Part shown: in pieces, positions 42,706 to 52,855 of the stretch
Layout of the letters: every line of letters starts with the position of its first letter
Position numbering within the stretch: the stretch's first letter is position 1
From: Polytrichum commune
Lineage: Eukaryota > Streptophyta > Polytrichopsida > Polytrichales > Polytrichaceae
Length of the DNA stretch: 64,000 nucleotides
Direction of reading: 5' to 3'
Assembly (NCBI GenBank): GCA_950295325.1
Contig: OX485803.1
Location: 30,628,001 to 30,692,000 of the forward strand
The notes under the pieces: generated by a model
Seen by the model: the letters and a program-made list of their open reading frames with translations, nothing else
Told to the model about the DNA's origin: nothing
Database searches by the model: none
Made by a program: the position numbers and the translations under genes

Positions 42706-43144
42706 TGTCACGGTATACGGCGTCGAAGGCCGCACCTTATCCGTTGGGTTTCATCCATCTAGATTTGGATGGATGAATCTAGATGTGGAGAGGAAGGCTC
42801 CTAAGTGAGGAGCCTCCTCCTTGGCTTGGCATTCTTGCCAAGTCAAGTCTTGTGAGTTAGTGTGTGGAGAGAGCTTGTGTGAGGTGTAGATTGCATGATT
42901 TTGCAATAAATCTTGAGTTCTTCTTCCCCTACTTACACTCTTGGATTCTCCCTTGGTGGAGTGAGAGATAGCTTGATTAATTTGTGTACATTTGAAGAGA
43001 TTTAGAGCTATTGTGAGTGTTCTACTCTCTTCCTTCTCTGTCGAGGTGTGTTGTTTATGTGTGACTTTGCTATGTTTTAGTGTTGTTTGTTAGTGGTGGT
43101 TGGTACTCGAGCTGCAGTGACACACGATCGCTATTTACACGACA
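42706..43144 (+). repeat. 3' LTR core plus 106-bp block, copy 2
   Basis: Bases 42706-43038 match the 5' LTR core without visible differences. Bases 43039-43144 repeat the 106-bp block and end in CACGACA next to the target-site duplication. Counting from the polypurine tract, the whole 3' LTR would be 42598-43144 (547 bp); counting from the left end of the element, it would be 42706-43144 (439 bp). Confidence 0.85.
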
Positions 43145-44475
43145 TACAAGAGAAGGAATGACTTTAAGGAGGTTGATATTATGGAGTGTAGAGTGTGCAT
43201 GCACGGAGTTGAAATATGAGCTTGATGGTTGATTGTAATGTCGAAACCCATGATACATGGGAGGGAAACATGACAACAAGGAGTGAAATGTAAACCGATA
43301 ACATCATGCCCCTAAGGTTTTGGGATACAAGAGAAGGAATGACTTTAAGGAGGTTGATATTATGGAGTGTAGAGTGTGCATACACGGAGTTGAAATATGA
43401 GCTTGATGGTTGATTGTAATGTCGAAACCCATGATACATGGGAGGGAAACATGACAACAAGGAGTGAAATGTAAACCGATAACATCATGCCCCTAAGGTT
43501 TTGGGATACAAGAGAAGGAATGACTTTAAGGAGGTTGATATTATGGAGTGTAGAGTGTGCATGCACGGAGTTGAAATATGAGCTTGATGGTTGATTGTAA
43601 TGTCGAAACCCGTGATACATGGGAGGGAAACATGACAACAAGGAGTGAGATATGTCGAAACCCGTTATACATGGGAGGGAAACATGACAACAAGGAGTGA
43701 GATATAAATTGAGAACATCATGTCCCTAAGGTTTCGGGATACAAGAGAAGGAATGACATTAAGGAGGTTAATATTACAAAGTTTAGAATGTACATGCACA
43801 AAGTCAAAATCTGAACTTGATGGTTGATTGTAATAGGAGGGAAACATGACAACAAGGAGTGAAATGTAAACCGAGAACATCATGTCCCTACGGTTTTGGG
43901 ATACAAGAGAAGGAATGACTTTAAGGGGGTTGATATTACGGAGTGTAGAGTGTACATGCACGGAGTTGAAATCTGAGCTTGATGGTTGATTGTAATGTCG
44001 AAACCCGTGATACATGGGAGGGAAACATAACAACAAGGAGTGAGATATAAACCGAGAACATCATGTCCCTAAGGTTTCGGGATACAAGAGAAGGTATGAC
44101 ATTAAGGAGGTTGATATTACAAAGTTTAGAGTGTACATGCACAAAGTCGAAATCTGAGCTTGATGGTTGATTGTAATAGGAGGAAAACATGACAACAAGG
44201 AGTGAAATGTAAACCGAGAACATCCGATCACCAACATTTTGGGATACAAGAGAAGGAATGACATTAAGGAGGTTGATATTACAAAGTTTAGAATGTACAT
44301 GCACAAAGTCGAAATCTAAACTTGATGGTTGATTGTAATAGGAGGGAAACATGACAACAAGGAGTGAAATGTAAACTGAGAACATCCGGTCGCCAAGGTT
44401 TTGGGTCACAAGAGAAAAAATGACATGAAGGAGGGTGATATTACGGAGTGTAGAGTGTACATGCATGCACGGAGT
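43145..44475. repeat. Satellite array, right part (162-181-bp units)
   Basis: Unit starts (TACAAGAGAAGG) lie at 43145, 43326, 43507, 43740, 43902, 44083, 44245 and, altered, about 44407. The first three units are 181 bp apart and nearly identical, suggesting recent local duplication. Later spacings are 233, 162, 181, 162 and 162 bp. The 162-bp units lack part of the TGTCGAAACCC-CATGATACATGG segment. No gene is encoded. Confidence 0.9.
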
Positions 44476-45130
44476 CGAAATCCGAGCTTGAAGATCGATT
44501 GAGCAGCAGGCAGGCAGGCAGTGAAAGCGCAGCCACCATGCCCATGGGGGGCCACATTCATTTCATGTAATTGAATTGAATAAGCACTTGTAGCCGGGGC
44601 CGGCCCATGATGCCCCACCACATCTCCGACCCCGTCATCAATGAATGAATGAGGAGGAAACCGCAACGCTCTTTTTCCCATAATAAGTGCCCAGTTACTT
44701 ACAACACTGTGCGGCCATTGTGACTCCCAAGCTGCCATTAAATCCCCACCCCTTCCCTCGATTCAAGCACCCTGGGGATCCCCTCAGGCACAGGCCATGC
44801 TACGCCTAACTCTTTAGTATATCTTATACGATATGCCAAGACGGGCCAAGTGGATTGTTTATTTATGGGCTTAGACTTGGTCTTTCGACCCACCCACCTC
44901 CTTAAAGCCACCGGGTGGAGGAGCTCCTTAGATCCATCCATCCGTCCTTATTAGAAGAAGTTATTAGTTAGGGGTAGTAAGTTGTAACCAGTGCAAAATG
45001 CTCGACCCAAACTTCCGTCGAGAGGCCGAACTTTTTTTTCATTAAAATATCAATCATTGACAAGTTCTTGACCATTAGATTGGAGGGGTTATTTTGAGCA
45101 AGGAATAAAGTGGGATGCTCCTTTGGGTAT
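44476..45130. other. Gene-free stretch
   Basis: Contains short GGCA and ATGA microsatellites near 44502 and 44640. No gene, promoter or transposon could be supported. Confidence 0.4.
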
Positions 45131-45376
45131 GGACTTTGGGCTTGGCCTTTGGAGGCTTCACACTATGGCCGTCCAAGTCGAGAGGCCGTGGGAGTTCATG
45201 GCCAAAGGTTAGGACTTTGGGCTTAGCCTTTGGAGGCTTCACACTATGCCCGGCCAAAGGCTCCACTTACTATATTTTATTGACTATTTTCAGCTCATTT
45301 CTTTGGACTCTCAACAAAGTTTGGCCACTCAATCCCATGGCCTCTCGACTTGGACGGCCATAGTGTGAACCGGCCC
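45131..45376. mobile_element. Truncated MITE with GGCCC end
   Basis: A motif ending in GGAGGCTTCACACTATG occurs twice in direct orientation (near 45153 and 45226). The first copy continues into GGCCGTCCAAGTCGAGAGGC, which recurs in reverse complement near 45339-45358. The right end GTGTGAACCGGCCC followed by TGA resembles the Harbinger-like ends at 52449. A matching left terminus is missing. Confidence 0.45.
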
Positions 45377-45584
45377 TGAGAAATAACTGGTTTGAAGTTC
45401 GAGACTTCAGGAAAATCGCCGATCATTTTTAGAGGGATGTATAGAACATAACTCAAATCAGTGAAGAAAAACCGGAAGGTGTCAACATGTAACCGGTTGG
45501 ACTTGGAATCACTAGAATCTTGAATGATTGTGCCCAAAACTCTCTCCGGATAGAGATTAGCCACCAGCTACCTGCAGGCTTCGT

Positions 45585-45893
45585 GACAAAAAACCATACA
45601 TCTACGATAATGACAAAAGACCGTGGATCCACGAAAATGACAAAAGACCGTAGATCTATGAAAATGACAAAAGACCGTAGATCTATGAAAATGACAAAAG
45701 ACCGTAGATCTATGAGAATGTCAATAGACCGTGGATCTATGAGAATGACAATAGACCGTGGATCTATGAGAATGACAAAGATGGTAGATCTATGAAAATG
45801 ACAAAAGACCGTGGATCTATGAGAATGACAAAAGACCGTGGATCTATGAAAGTGAAGCCACCAGCACAACAACAACAACAACAACAACAACAA
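45585..45893. repeat. 27-bp minisatellite and (CAA)n tract
   Basis: About ten units of 27 bp (core AAAGACCGTAGATCTATG) run from 45585 to about 45857. Because 27 is divisible by three, they read open in a frame on each strand without being a gene. An (AAC)n tract follows at about 45865-45893. Confidence 0.85.
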
Positions 45894-45914
45894 CTGTTGG
45901 TTGTCGTCCACTGC

Positions 45915-46090
45915 GCCGTTTAGGGTACACCCTAAACTCTGTAATATCAACCCCCATAATGTCACTCACTCTCTAATATCCCGAAACCCTAGCGAACGGA
46001 CGTTTGTAGTTCAAATCTCACTCCTTATTGTCACATTTCTCTCCCTTATATCATGAATTTTGTCATTAATGCAAAACCACCAAAGAAGTC
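45915..46090 (-). repeat. Inverted, diverged unit of the satellite
   Basis: The reverse complement contains TTTGGTGGTTTTGCATTAAT, then CATGATATAAGGGAG, AACGTCCGTTCGCTAGGGTTTC and TTGATATTACAGAGTTTAG in the same order as the satellite units at 32.5-33.2 kb. The repeat is therefore not confined to the main array. Confidence 0.6.
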
Positions 46091-46393
46091 AGCCCACACC
46101 CTCGCATTCCGCCATGTGTCAATATGTGGAGTGTCATGTTCTTCTTCTTCTTCTTCTTCTTCTTATGTCACTTGTTGAATTTTGGTGCATGCATATGTCA
46201 CATCGTCCGGGAAGGCTAAGTGGAGTGGACCACACCACACCATTAAAATGTTGCACTTTGTGTTATTCCATAGTGTCAGAGGCTACACTAGTTCTATAGT
46301 ATCACGCGGCCATGTTAACATGAAAAAACTTTGTAATATCACGTGCACTTTGGTTGCCACAGGTGTGATACTACAGAGTTTAGAGTGTATTGA

Positions 46394-46575
46394 GTGTCAC
46401 TTACTATTCGGGGTTAACGCGGTGCTATGACTCTTTATCGAGAACGTAAAATTTTCACGAAGCAAAGTTGTTTATGTTCTACAATGTCCAAACAACATAT
46501 TCAACTTTCATGCATAAAAAATTGAAGTCATGAGTAAGAAGTTATTGCATTGTGTAATTCCAAATAGTAGTACCG
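46394..46575. mobile_element. MITE, family 1, copy 3
   Basis: The left end GTGTCACTTACTATTCGGGG and the right end region TGTGTAATTCCAAATAGTAG match the other two family members. The right terminus is altered (GTACCG instead of a GTGACAC-like end). Confidence 0.55.
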
Positions 46576-47762
46576 TCAACGGTGTAGATAGCTAAGTGAT
46601 CGACTCACAAGGTAGATTTTAAAACCACATTCATAGAATCATAGCATCTAATCGTAAGCGGGCATGACTCGGTTACTCATCGTAGATTTTAGGGTGGCAC
46701 TCGTCCATAGCATTCGCAAGGGTCATTGTCTTTAGAGCTTGGGTGATTTAATACTACTAAACTTGAATCCTAAAATCAACACGGATCTTGTGGTATTACA
46801 ACTTATCACCGGTTGTGTTCTACTAGATGGCTACGTATTCTACTAACATGGTAGATTAAATACCATAAGCCCTAAACCCTAAACCCCTTAAACCCTAAGG
46901 TGGCAACTTTATGTGGCACTTGCAGGGATCATTGCCTTTAGAGCTTGGTGATTTGGAGTTGCTAAACTTGATTCCTAAAACGTATCATGTGGGAGCTATT
47001 TTCACACTATAAACACTTCAAAACCATAAATTCTTACATTTTTATAAAAATTTCTTAGAAGTGAAATTGAACACCTAGGGGGTCTTGATGGAGATCCTTG
47101 TTCTAGAAAAAAATGCTTTTAAATAATATGAAAAATGACATTTGATAGTGCGAACCTTTTCTAAGTTAGACACAAATCATGTCAATGGATTCTTAACAAT
47201 GTCCTTTTCCTAATTAGTTCTCTCCTCTATTTGAAAGAACAAATCATCAAGCCGGTACTAAAAGTATTAGAAGTGTTTTAAAACCAATTCATCTGAAAGG
47301 AAGAGTTGCCACCCGGGTGTTCAATGGACACCTATACTTGAATGGTGGGTGGTTAGGTCCGAACCTAAGGGGGGGGGGGGGGGGGTTGCACTAAACTAAA
47401 CAAGTGCGTGCATAAAAAGGGGTAGTATTATTTTGAACTTTGCCACACTATTTATACATATGCCATACAAAGGATAATTCTTAATTATGTACTTGTATGG
47501 AGGACCTTTTTAAAATATACAATATATGTATTTGTATGATAATGTCCATCCCTAGGGGTGGGACTCTCCATTGGGAAACCCAAAAGATGTGCATGGGTCA
47601 CTATGAAATTACCCCCCTTATATATGTTAAGTTTATAAAGAAAAAAAATGTATACGTACTAGTGTAATTGCACACTAGAAAATGGAATCATTCATTTATA
47701 CTAAGTTTTTCACTTTAATATGATAATTGCCTCCACTACGTATACAAGGTGTTACTTATTTT
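46576..47762. other. Gene-free stretch with telomere-like repeats
   Basis: CCCTAAA-type units (CCCTAAACCCTAAACCCC and a further CCCTAA) occur at about 46869-46899, and a G-run lies at about 47370-47386. No gene was found. Confidence 0.5.
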
Positions 47763-47775
47763 TGCAAATACACTT

Positions 47776-48138
47776 GGCACCACGGGCCTTGGCTTGGTGG
47801 TTAGGGCTCATGGCCCCCAATGAGGAGATAGTGGGTTCTATTCCCCACGCCTGCGTGGTGCTCACCACCTTAGTCCACCCAACTATGGTGGGGGGTCCTT
47901 GGACCTTGTTGTATGGGTACCTCAAAGCCCTTTGGGGGGATACCATGTCCGGTATCTTCAAGGCACTAGTGGCTAGCTAGGAACTAGTATAGTGTGTCAC
48001 TATAATGCCCATCTTCGAAAGGGGAGAGTAGTATTGCCCCAATGTCCCCTTGTCCGGTGGGCATCGGGTCATTGACATTACGAACGGACACTTTATTCAC
48101 GCCGCCCCCTTGCTAAAAAAGGGACCGGAGTTTCTATC
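47776..48138 (+). mobile_element. tRNA-derived SINE, family A
   Basis: The 363-bp body starts GGCACCACGGGCCTTGGC. It has an A-box-like TGGCTTGGTGGTTAGGGC and a B-box-like GGGTTCTATTCCCC, and ends after TTGCTAAAAAAGGG. A perfect 13-bp duplication, TGCAAATACACTT, flanks it (47763-47775 and 48139-48151), which is direct evidence of LINE-type retroposition. The perfect duplication suggests a fairly recent insertion. Confidence 0.85.
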
Positions 48139-48151
48139 TGCAAATACACTT

Positions 48152-49210
48152 TAATTACATATGAAATGCACTGAATATTTTTTTCATCCATGGTATGTAA
48201 CTCAATGATTGCATCAAACAAACAGAGACAAAAGCATAATAATTTAGCCACAATATGGAGAGCAAAACTCAAGGGGAACCCATGACCACTCCAAGTGCCT
48301 CCAGTTTGTAAACACCTAGAACCCAAAATGCAAACCCTAACAAGAATGAACATGGTAGTCATTGAGGACTACTACCATATGACAACAATGAATGAAAACA
48401 TGAAGTGGATGAAACTAAAACATCTATTAAAATTTGTCATGTGTATTTTGTAAACCTCAGGAGCCCCTATTGTACATCCACCTTTATTGTAGATTTCTTA
48501 ATAGCCTTTCCGTTTGTACACACTAAGGAAAAGTAATACCTCTCCCTTACAATCAAATAATGCCCCTTCTTACACTCACGTTAGTTCATATGTGGCATGA
48601 GAGCCTACCCCTTGGGTGTCCATTTAACATGAAGATTGGCTTATGTTGGTTTCAAAAGGAACCACCAACAAGCCGACATACAATCTGGCTAATCATTCGA
48701 TGGTAGACTTATAAAGAATATTTACATTAGCATTTATGAGTTACATCCGGGGGATGGAAAAAGTCTTCAATGACTTTAATGACGAGTGCTAGGGTTTTGC
48801 ATTATATATGTGATAGGGGTTGATTGTATAGTTGTATACTTATGTTTTAATGACATATGAATGTAATGTTTTTGATATACATTCATATTGTCACTTTTAT
48901 TTTTATCGTTGAAGTTGTACATGTATTGCTTAACTTTACAAAACAAACTTGTATATGAGAGGTTTTTAGAGTATGTTAAGAACGCACATGATTTTTGGTT
49001 TTAATGAAAGGTGCACCCCCGGGGACGCAAATCCAGGAATCGAGACCATAGAGACACATTGTCGGTGGACTTTGATGATTCATATCGATTTGAGGATTGA
49101 TCCTAGCTTCTTCATATACATTCACAAACGCATGGAAATTCAACCCCACGAGTCCAAGTAGTATAAGGTAGCAAAGAACAAAAAGACGTAACTGAGTAAG
49201 GCCCATCTAC
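48152..49210. other. Gene-free stretch
   Basis: AT-rich DNA with no recognisable gene or element. Confidence 0.45.
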
Positions 49211-49222
49211 ATTAGGGACCCT

Positions 49223-49440
49223 AAACCTCCGGATGGCAGTGGAGAGGTACCCAAATCTGAACGGAGGGGTTGGCGGTTCGATTCCCGATAGTGAAATCTT
49301 CTCTCTACTTGACGGAAAAACCAAGAGCCCACCCACCGCAAGGTAGGCAGTAAACCCCACCTTGCACCAAGAAGATCCTTGAGCAGAGTAAGACCAACGT
49401 ACTCAAATTCACGTCAGATTGCCCAACATTATATATTATT
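49223..49440 (+). mobile_element. tRNA-derived SINE, family B, copy 2
   Basis: It matches 19055-19317 (AGTGGAGAGGTACCC, the B-box GGTTCGATTCCCG, and GCAAGGTAGGCAGTAAACCC). A 12-bp duplication with one mismatch flanks it: ATTAGGGACCCT at 49211-49222 and ATTAGGGTCCCT at 49441-49452. The tail is (TAT)n-like. Confidence 0.75.
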
Positions 49441-49548
49441 ATTAGGGTCCCTCACCCACTCAGTAAACGAGGTGGACTAAAGACTACAACCAACAGTGAA
49501 AGTTTGTTCAGTTGGGATGGGAGAGAAATGTTGGGTGGTACACTAGAT

Positions 49549-49720
49549 AACAACAACAACAACAAGTATGCTCGGCCTCAGTCGAGGGTGGGGTTTGGGC
49601 TCGAACCTCGAAGCAGAGCAGACTGTCTTTCCAGTGGCCAGGAACCACATGGCAAGGCATGTGGTGGTGGTGGGCTACTAGCACCCACCGGATGTGCTTT
49701 AAATGCTCGTGCCTTGAAAA
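49549..49720 (-). mobile_element. Probable SINE on the minus strand
   Basis: The reverse complement carries a B-box-like GAGGTTCGAGCCC and ends in a (TTG)n tail, seen on the plus strand as AACAACAACAAC at 49550-49564. The A box and target duplication are not clear. Confidence 0.4.
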
Positions 49721-50591
49721 CAATAATAATACTCAATCACAAGCTTGGCCGCACCGGATCATCTCCATCCTCCATATCTCGCCACATGTAGGTAATGTGC
49801 ACACACTCACACACACACACGCAGCGCCCACATGTGTGCAGCAAGTTGTTATTCAGCACCATCTAATAAGTAAAGTGCATGCTCCAATATTCCTGACTCG
49901 TCAAGATCCACTGTCTGTTCCCGCGTCTCGTTCGAAGCGACTGCTCGGGACCCCACTGGCATGGATAATTTTTTTTTGCGTTTCAGGGAACTTTCGTCGC
50001 ACATTGGCTCCATGCCGGCTGCTACATCATGTTGTCGCCGTTCCGTGGACTCGCAGTTCCACTAACTTGGCGGTGTGTGCCAGGTGTTATTCGGTTCCAT
50101 TTTACTTGTTCTCTATCTTCCATTGATCGGATCATTTACGTCTTCAAAGTTGTGTTGCACGAGCAAATCCATGTCGAAACATGATTCAGCAAGTTTGAGA
50201 TCAAAACTTGGACTAAGAACCGTCATTAGTTTCGTATAATACCACGACAACGGGTAACTGCAATTTGACGAAGCTGGAAGCTCATGAGGAGTGACAGAAA
50301 GTCTCCGATACACGACGTGGGCAACACGCTGAAAATGGTTGGAGCTGAGTCCCTGACAGTTTGCAAAGCTTGTCGATGAGATGTCAGAGAGGTGGGGGTC
50401 GAATGCAACAGCCGCCTCATAACCACCATGTCTGTGTGGAATTTGGATATATTCGTCGCAGTAACTCAAGTCATGCGGGGATAGATAGACAGACCAACCG
50501 ACCAAATACTCAGCTGCAAGTAGGGATGGTAAGTCATATTCATAATCCAAGTGTCCTCCTTCCGGGAAGCACAGCACAACTTTTACCCTGT
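49721..50591. other. Non-repetitive stretch, no gene supported
   Basis: A 166-codon minus-strand frame at 50113-50613 matches nothing I recognise. It overlaps the end of the adjacent MITE and has no visible splice or start context. Composition is somewhat GC-richer than the surroundings, so an unannotated RNA cannot be excluded. Confidence 0.35.
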
Positions 50592-51009
50592 TTAGAGCAA
50601 CTCCTATGCTCACTGGAAATTGATTCTCCCAATAAACTCAGTATCGGCTTTCTAGGTGTTTTGGAGGGCAAGGCCACATGCACATTCCCTGCTCATTCCA
50701 CCCACAAAAGCCTCTTATATTCTCAAATCTGCATCGCTCACCGATTATAAGAGAGAGAGAGAAGGGTAACCCTCTCTTCTCACCCACACGAATCAAGAGC
50801 AGAAAAGTTTAAGAGGGCTGTCTCTCTCTCTCTCCCTCTCTCAATAATTGGTGGTCAATGAGAAATTACGATCGATGTATATATATATACAAACAATTTT
50901 TTTGAAACTTTGCGTGTGAGATGAGCAAGCGGCATTGGCCCCAGAAGCTTGGAACGCCAACTATTGAGAGAATCATTCTGCAACAGGGAGCACAGGATAG
51001 GAGTTGTTA
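50592..51009. mobile_element. MITE, family 2, copy 1
   Basis: The left end TTAGAGCAACTCCTATGC and the right end GATAGGAGTTGTTA are inverted. The interior (CTGTCTCTCTCTC, then TGTGAGATGAGCAAGCGGCA) is shared in order with 60890-61194. It contains GA/CT and TA microsatellites. Confidence 0.6.
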
Positions 51010-52224
51010 GGGTTCCATCATGGCAAATTAATCAGCCTGATCTCCAGAAGTGCAATGGTAGGCGTGGAGAATCGCACTCGATCATTCACGTACTCCATCA
51101 TCACTTACTCAGTTTGTTGTTCCCGTGCAATCAAATCGCTGCAGTGCCACCCCCACAATCCCAAGAAAGGAAATAGCACTGCTTGCTTAATGAGCATGCG
51201 CACCAAGTAGCTAGGAGGAGTCCAGACATATCCCTTGACTTCAGAAGAGGCACGGGGTTGCACATGCAGCAGAATATTGTAGATTTAATCGGCCCTTCTG
51301 CTACTTAAGTCGCACCAGGTAATTTACCTCTCTGCATCGACCACACGCACAGAGGGAATTATCGCACATGATGAGCGTACCTCTTGAGCACTCATGCAAC
51401 ATTAAAACCCTGAAATAGCATGCAGCCCAAAGGGTTAATAAGTTGTAGTTTATTTGACACCAAAATCAGTTTTTACAGGCCTTGACTTAGATCATTCCAA
51501 CTCATTTGAGATGAATCGGCCACACGCATAGAAGGGGTCAAGTTTTCCTATGTTGGATGGATGAGAGGTATGTTCGTACGCGATGGTTTCCTCTCTTCCA
51601 CGTTCTTCGGTCATAGCTTGTTAGTGCAGAGTTGTTATAGGCCATTATGAACAATTGCTGGAAACATCAAAAACAATGTACCCTAACAGAGGTAAGAGCA
51701 TCATATCATATCATTAGTTGTTGAAAATCACTTTTGTTGGTTTGACCCCTAAAGGTTTTTAGCATGTTCATGCTGAATTTTGTGTATTCTCTCTCTTTAC
51801 CCTAGATGATATGAAATCTTCATTTAAAAACTTCAAGTTACTTTTATGTTCAAGTGTCAGGAGGAATAACCTTGCAAATAACCATATATCATCATTTACC
51901 AAAAAATCATATCAGCATCCATATTCACATGTATGATAGGCCCGAATTGGACTCCAAAAGCATTTACAAGAGGTTAACATAGATGAAGGGGTCTGTTAGT
52001 ACCATAATCTACAAGTTTGAGATCTTATTCTTTAAAAATATGATGCTTAGTTTAACTCCTAGTAAATCCACTACAAGCACATGAGTCATGGAGAGTGGAC
52101 CTACCTTCACCGCTTTCCAAAGCGTGATGCATTGCACGATTATCACGTTAAAACTAGACATAGTGGTGTGTAATGTAATTATCTTATGACAATGGTAGAT
52201 TTGAACACAAAGGCTATTGTGGTG
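51010..52224. other. Gene-free stretch
   Basis: No gene or element that I can support. Confidence 0.4.
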
Positions 52225-52440
52225 TATTGTTATTATTGTTGTTGTTGTTACAAACAAGTTCCATAAAGTATTGAAATTGGCTGTCTGGGGACAAAAACAT
52301 GGCCACTTAGCTGACCCCCCACCTACCAGAGCCCATGGGCCCGAATCACACACTCTCTTTATGTCGGCCCCCCTTCTCCAACCTAGTGCCCTACCCACAA
52401 CCATCAAACAATGTGAACCATGCAACTCTCTAAAGTAGGG
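52225..52440 (-). mobile_element. Possible SINE on the minus strand
   Basis: The reverse complement starts with an A-box-like GGTTGTGGGTAGGGCAC, continues with GTGATTCGGGCCC, which is loosely B-box-like, and ends in an (AAC)n(AAT)n tail. No target duplication was found. Confidence 0.35.
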
Positions 52441-52448
52441 AGAAGTGA

Positions 52449-52855
52449 GGGCCACTTTAGACTATGGTGAAAATGTGCACCGGTCGATCAAGAATTTCAG
52501 TCCAAGATAAGGTTATTTGAGGCACTGGTTGGTGTGGCAAATGAGTTGAAAAAATAGAAAAGAATAATAATAATAATAATAAACTTGTGTTGGAATTCTC
52601 CAGAGATCAAGTTTCTTGTCTGAGGGGTTAGAGGTTGCCCAAGAAACTTGACTTTTAAAGAGCTCCCCTAACAAAAAGTGTTGTCATGTTGGCAGCCATG
52701 TCATTCTTTCATCCATGCTTGTAGTTGTCTACCAAATAAGTCTTGGCCGTAGTGTAAACCCCGCTGGTGACAAACTTATTTTGTAGCCAATCAGATTGCT
52801 CCATTCCCCTAAAAGTCTTGACCGGTGGACTTTTCACTATGGTCTAAACCAACCC
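52449..52855. mobile_element. PIF/Harbinger-like MITE
   Basis: The left end GGGCCACTTTAGACTATGG and the right end CTATGGTCTAAACCAACCC are imperfect inverted repeats, extended inward by CACCGGTC and GACCGGTG. Flanks are TGA and TAA, an imperfect 3-bp duplication. The end type resembles the element at 4900-5398. Confidence 0.6.

Larger units (their letters stand above)
33225..43144 (+). mobile_element. Ty3/Gypsy LTR retrotransposon encoding a DNA methyltransferase
   Basis: The order is 5' LTR core, long leader, Gag-protease-methyltransferase, UAG, reverse transcriptase-RNase H-integrase-PHD, polypurine tract, 3' LTR. RT before integrase places it in Ty3/Gypsy. The element interrupts a satellite unit: TACA precedes it at 33221-33224 and follows it at 43145-43148. 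The duplication can be read as ATACA (5 bp) if the last LTR base is shared. Both reading blocks are open along their length. The left end is TGTCACGG and the right end CACGACA. A confident tRNA primer-binding site was not found, and the two LTRs are not equal (see the LTR entries). The coding part is visibly GC-richer than the surrounding DNA. Confidence 0.95.

Noticed and set aside
43070-44466. Several 69-176-codon minus-strand frames with repeated protein segments
   Set aside because: They are translations of satellite units; unit lengths, not protein conservation, keep them open.
45585-45857. CRISPR-like repeat array
   Set aside because: The units are contiguous 27-bp repeats without unique spacers, in a eukaryotic sequence; this is a minisatellite.
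47785-47865. tRNA gene
   Set aside because: A- and B-box-like segments are present, but the flanking duplication and long tail show a SINE rather than a functional tRNA; no clean cloverleaf acceptor stem was seen.
50113-50613. 166-codon minus-strand frame, possible novel gene
   Set aside because: No recognisable motif, overlap with a MITE end, no splice or start context; kept only as an unsupported frame.
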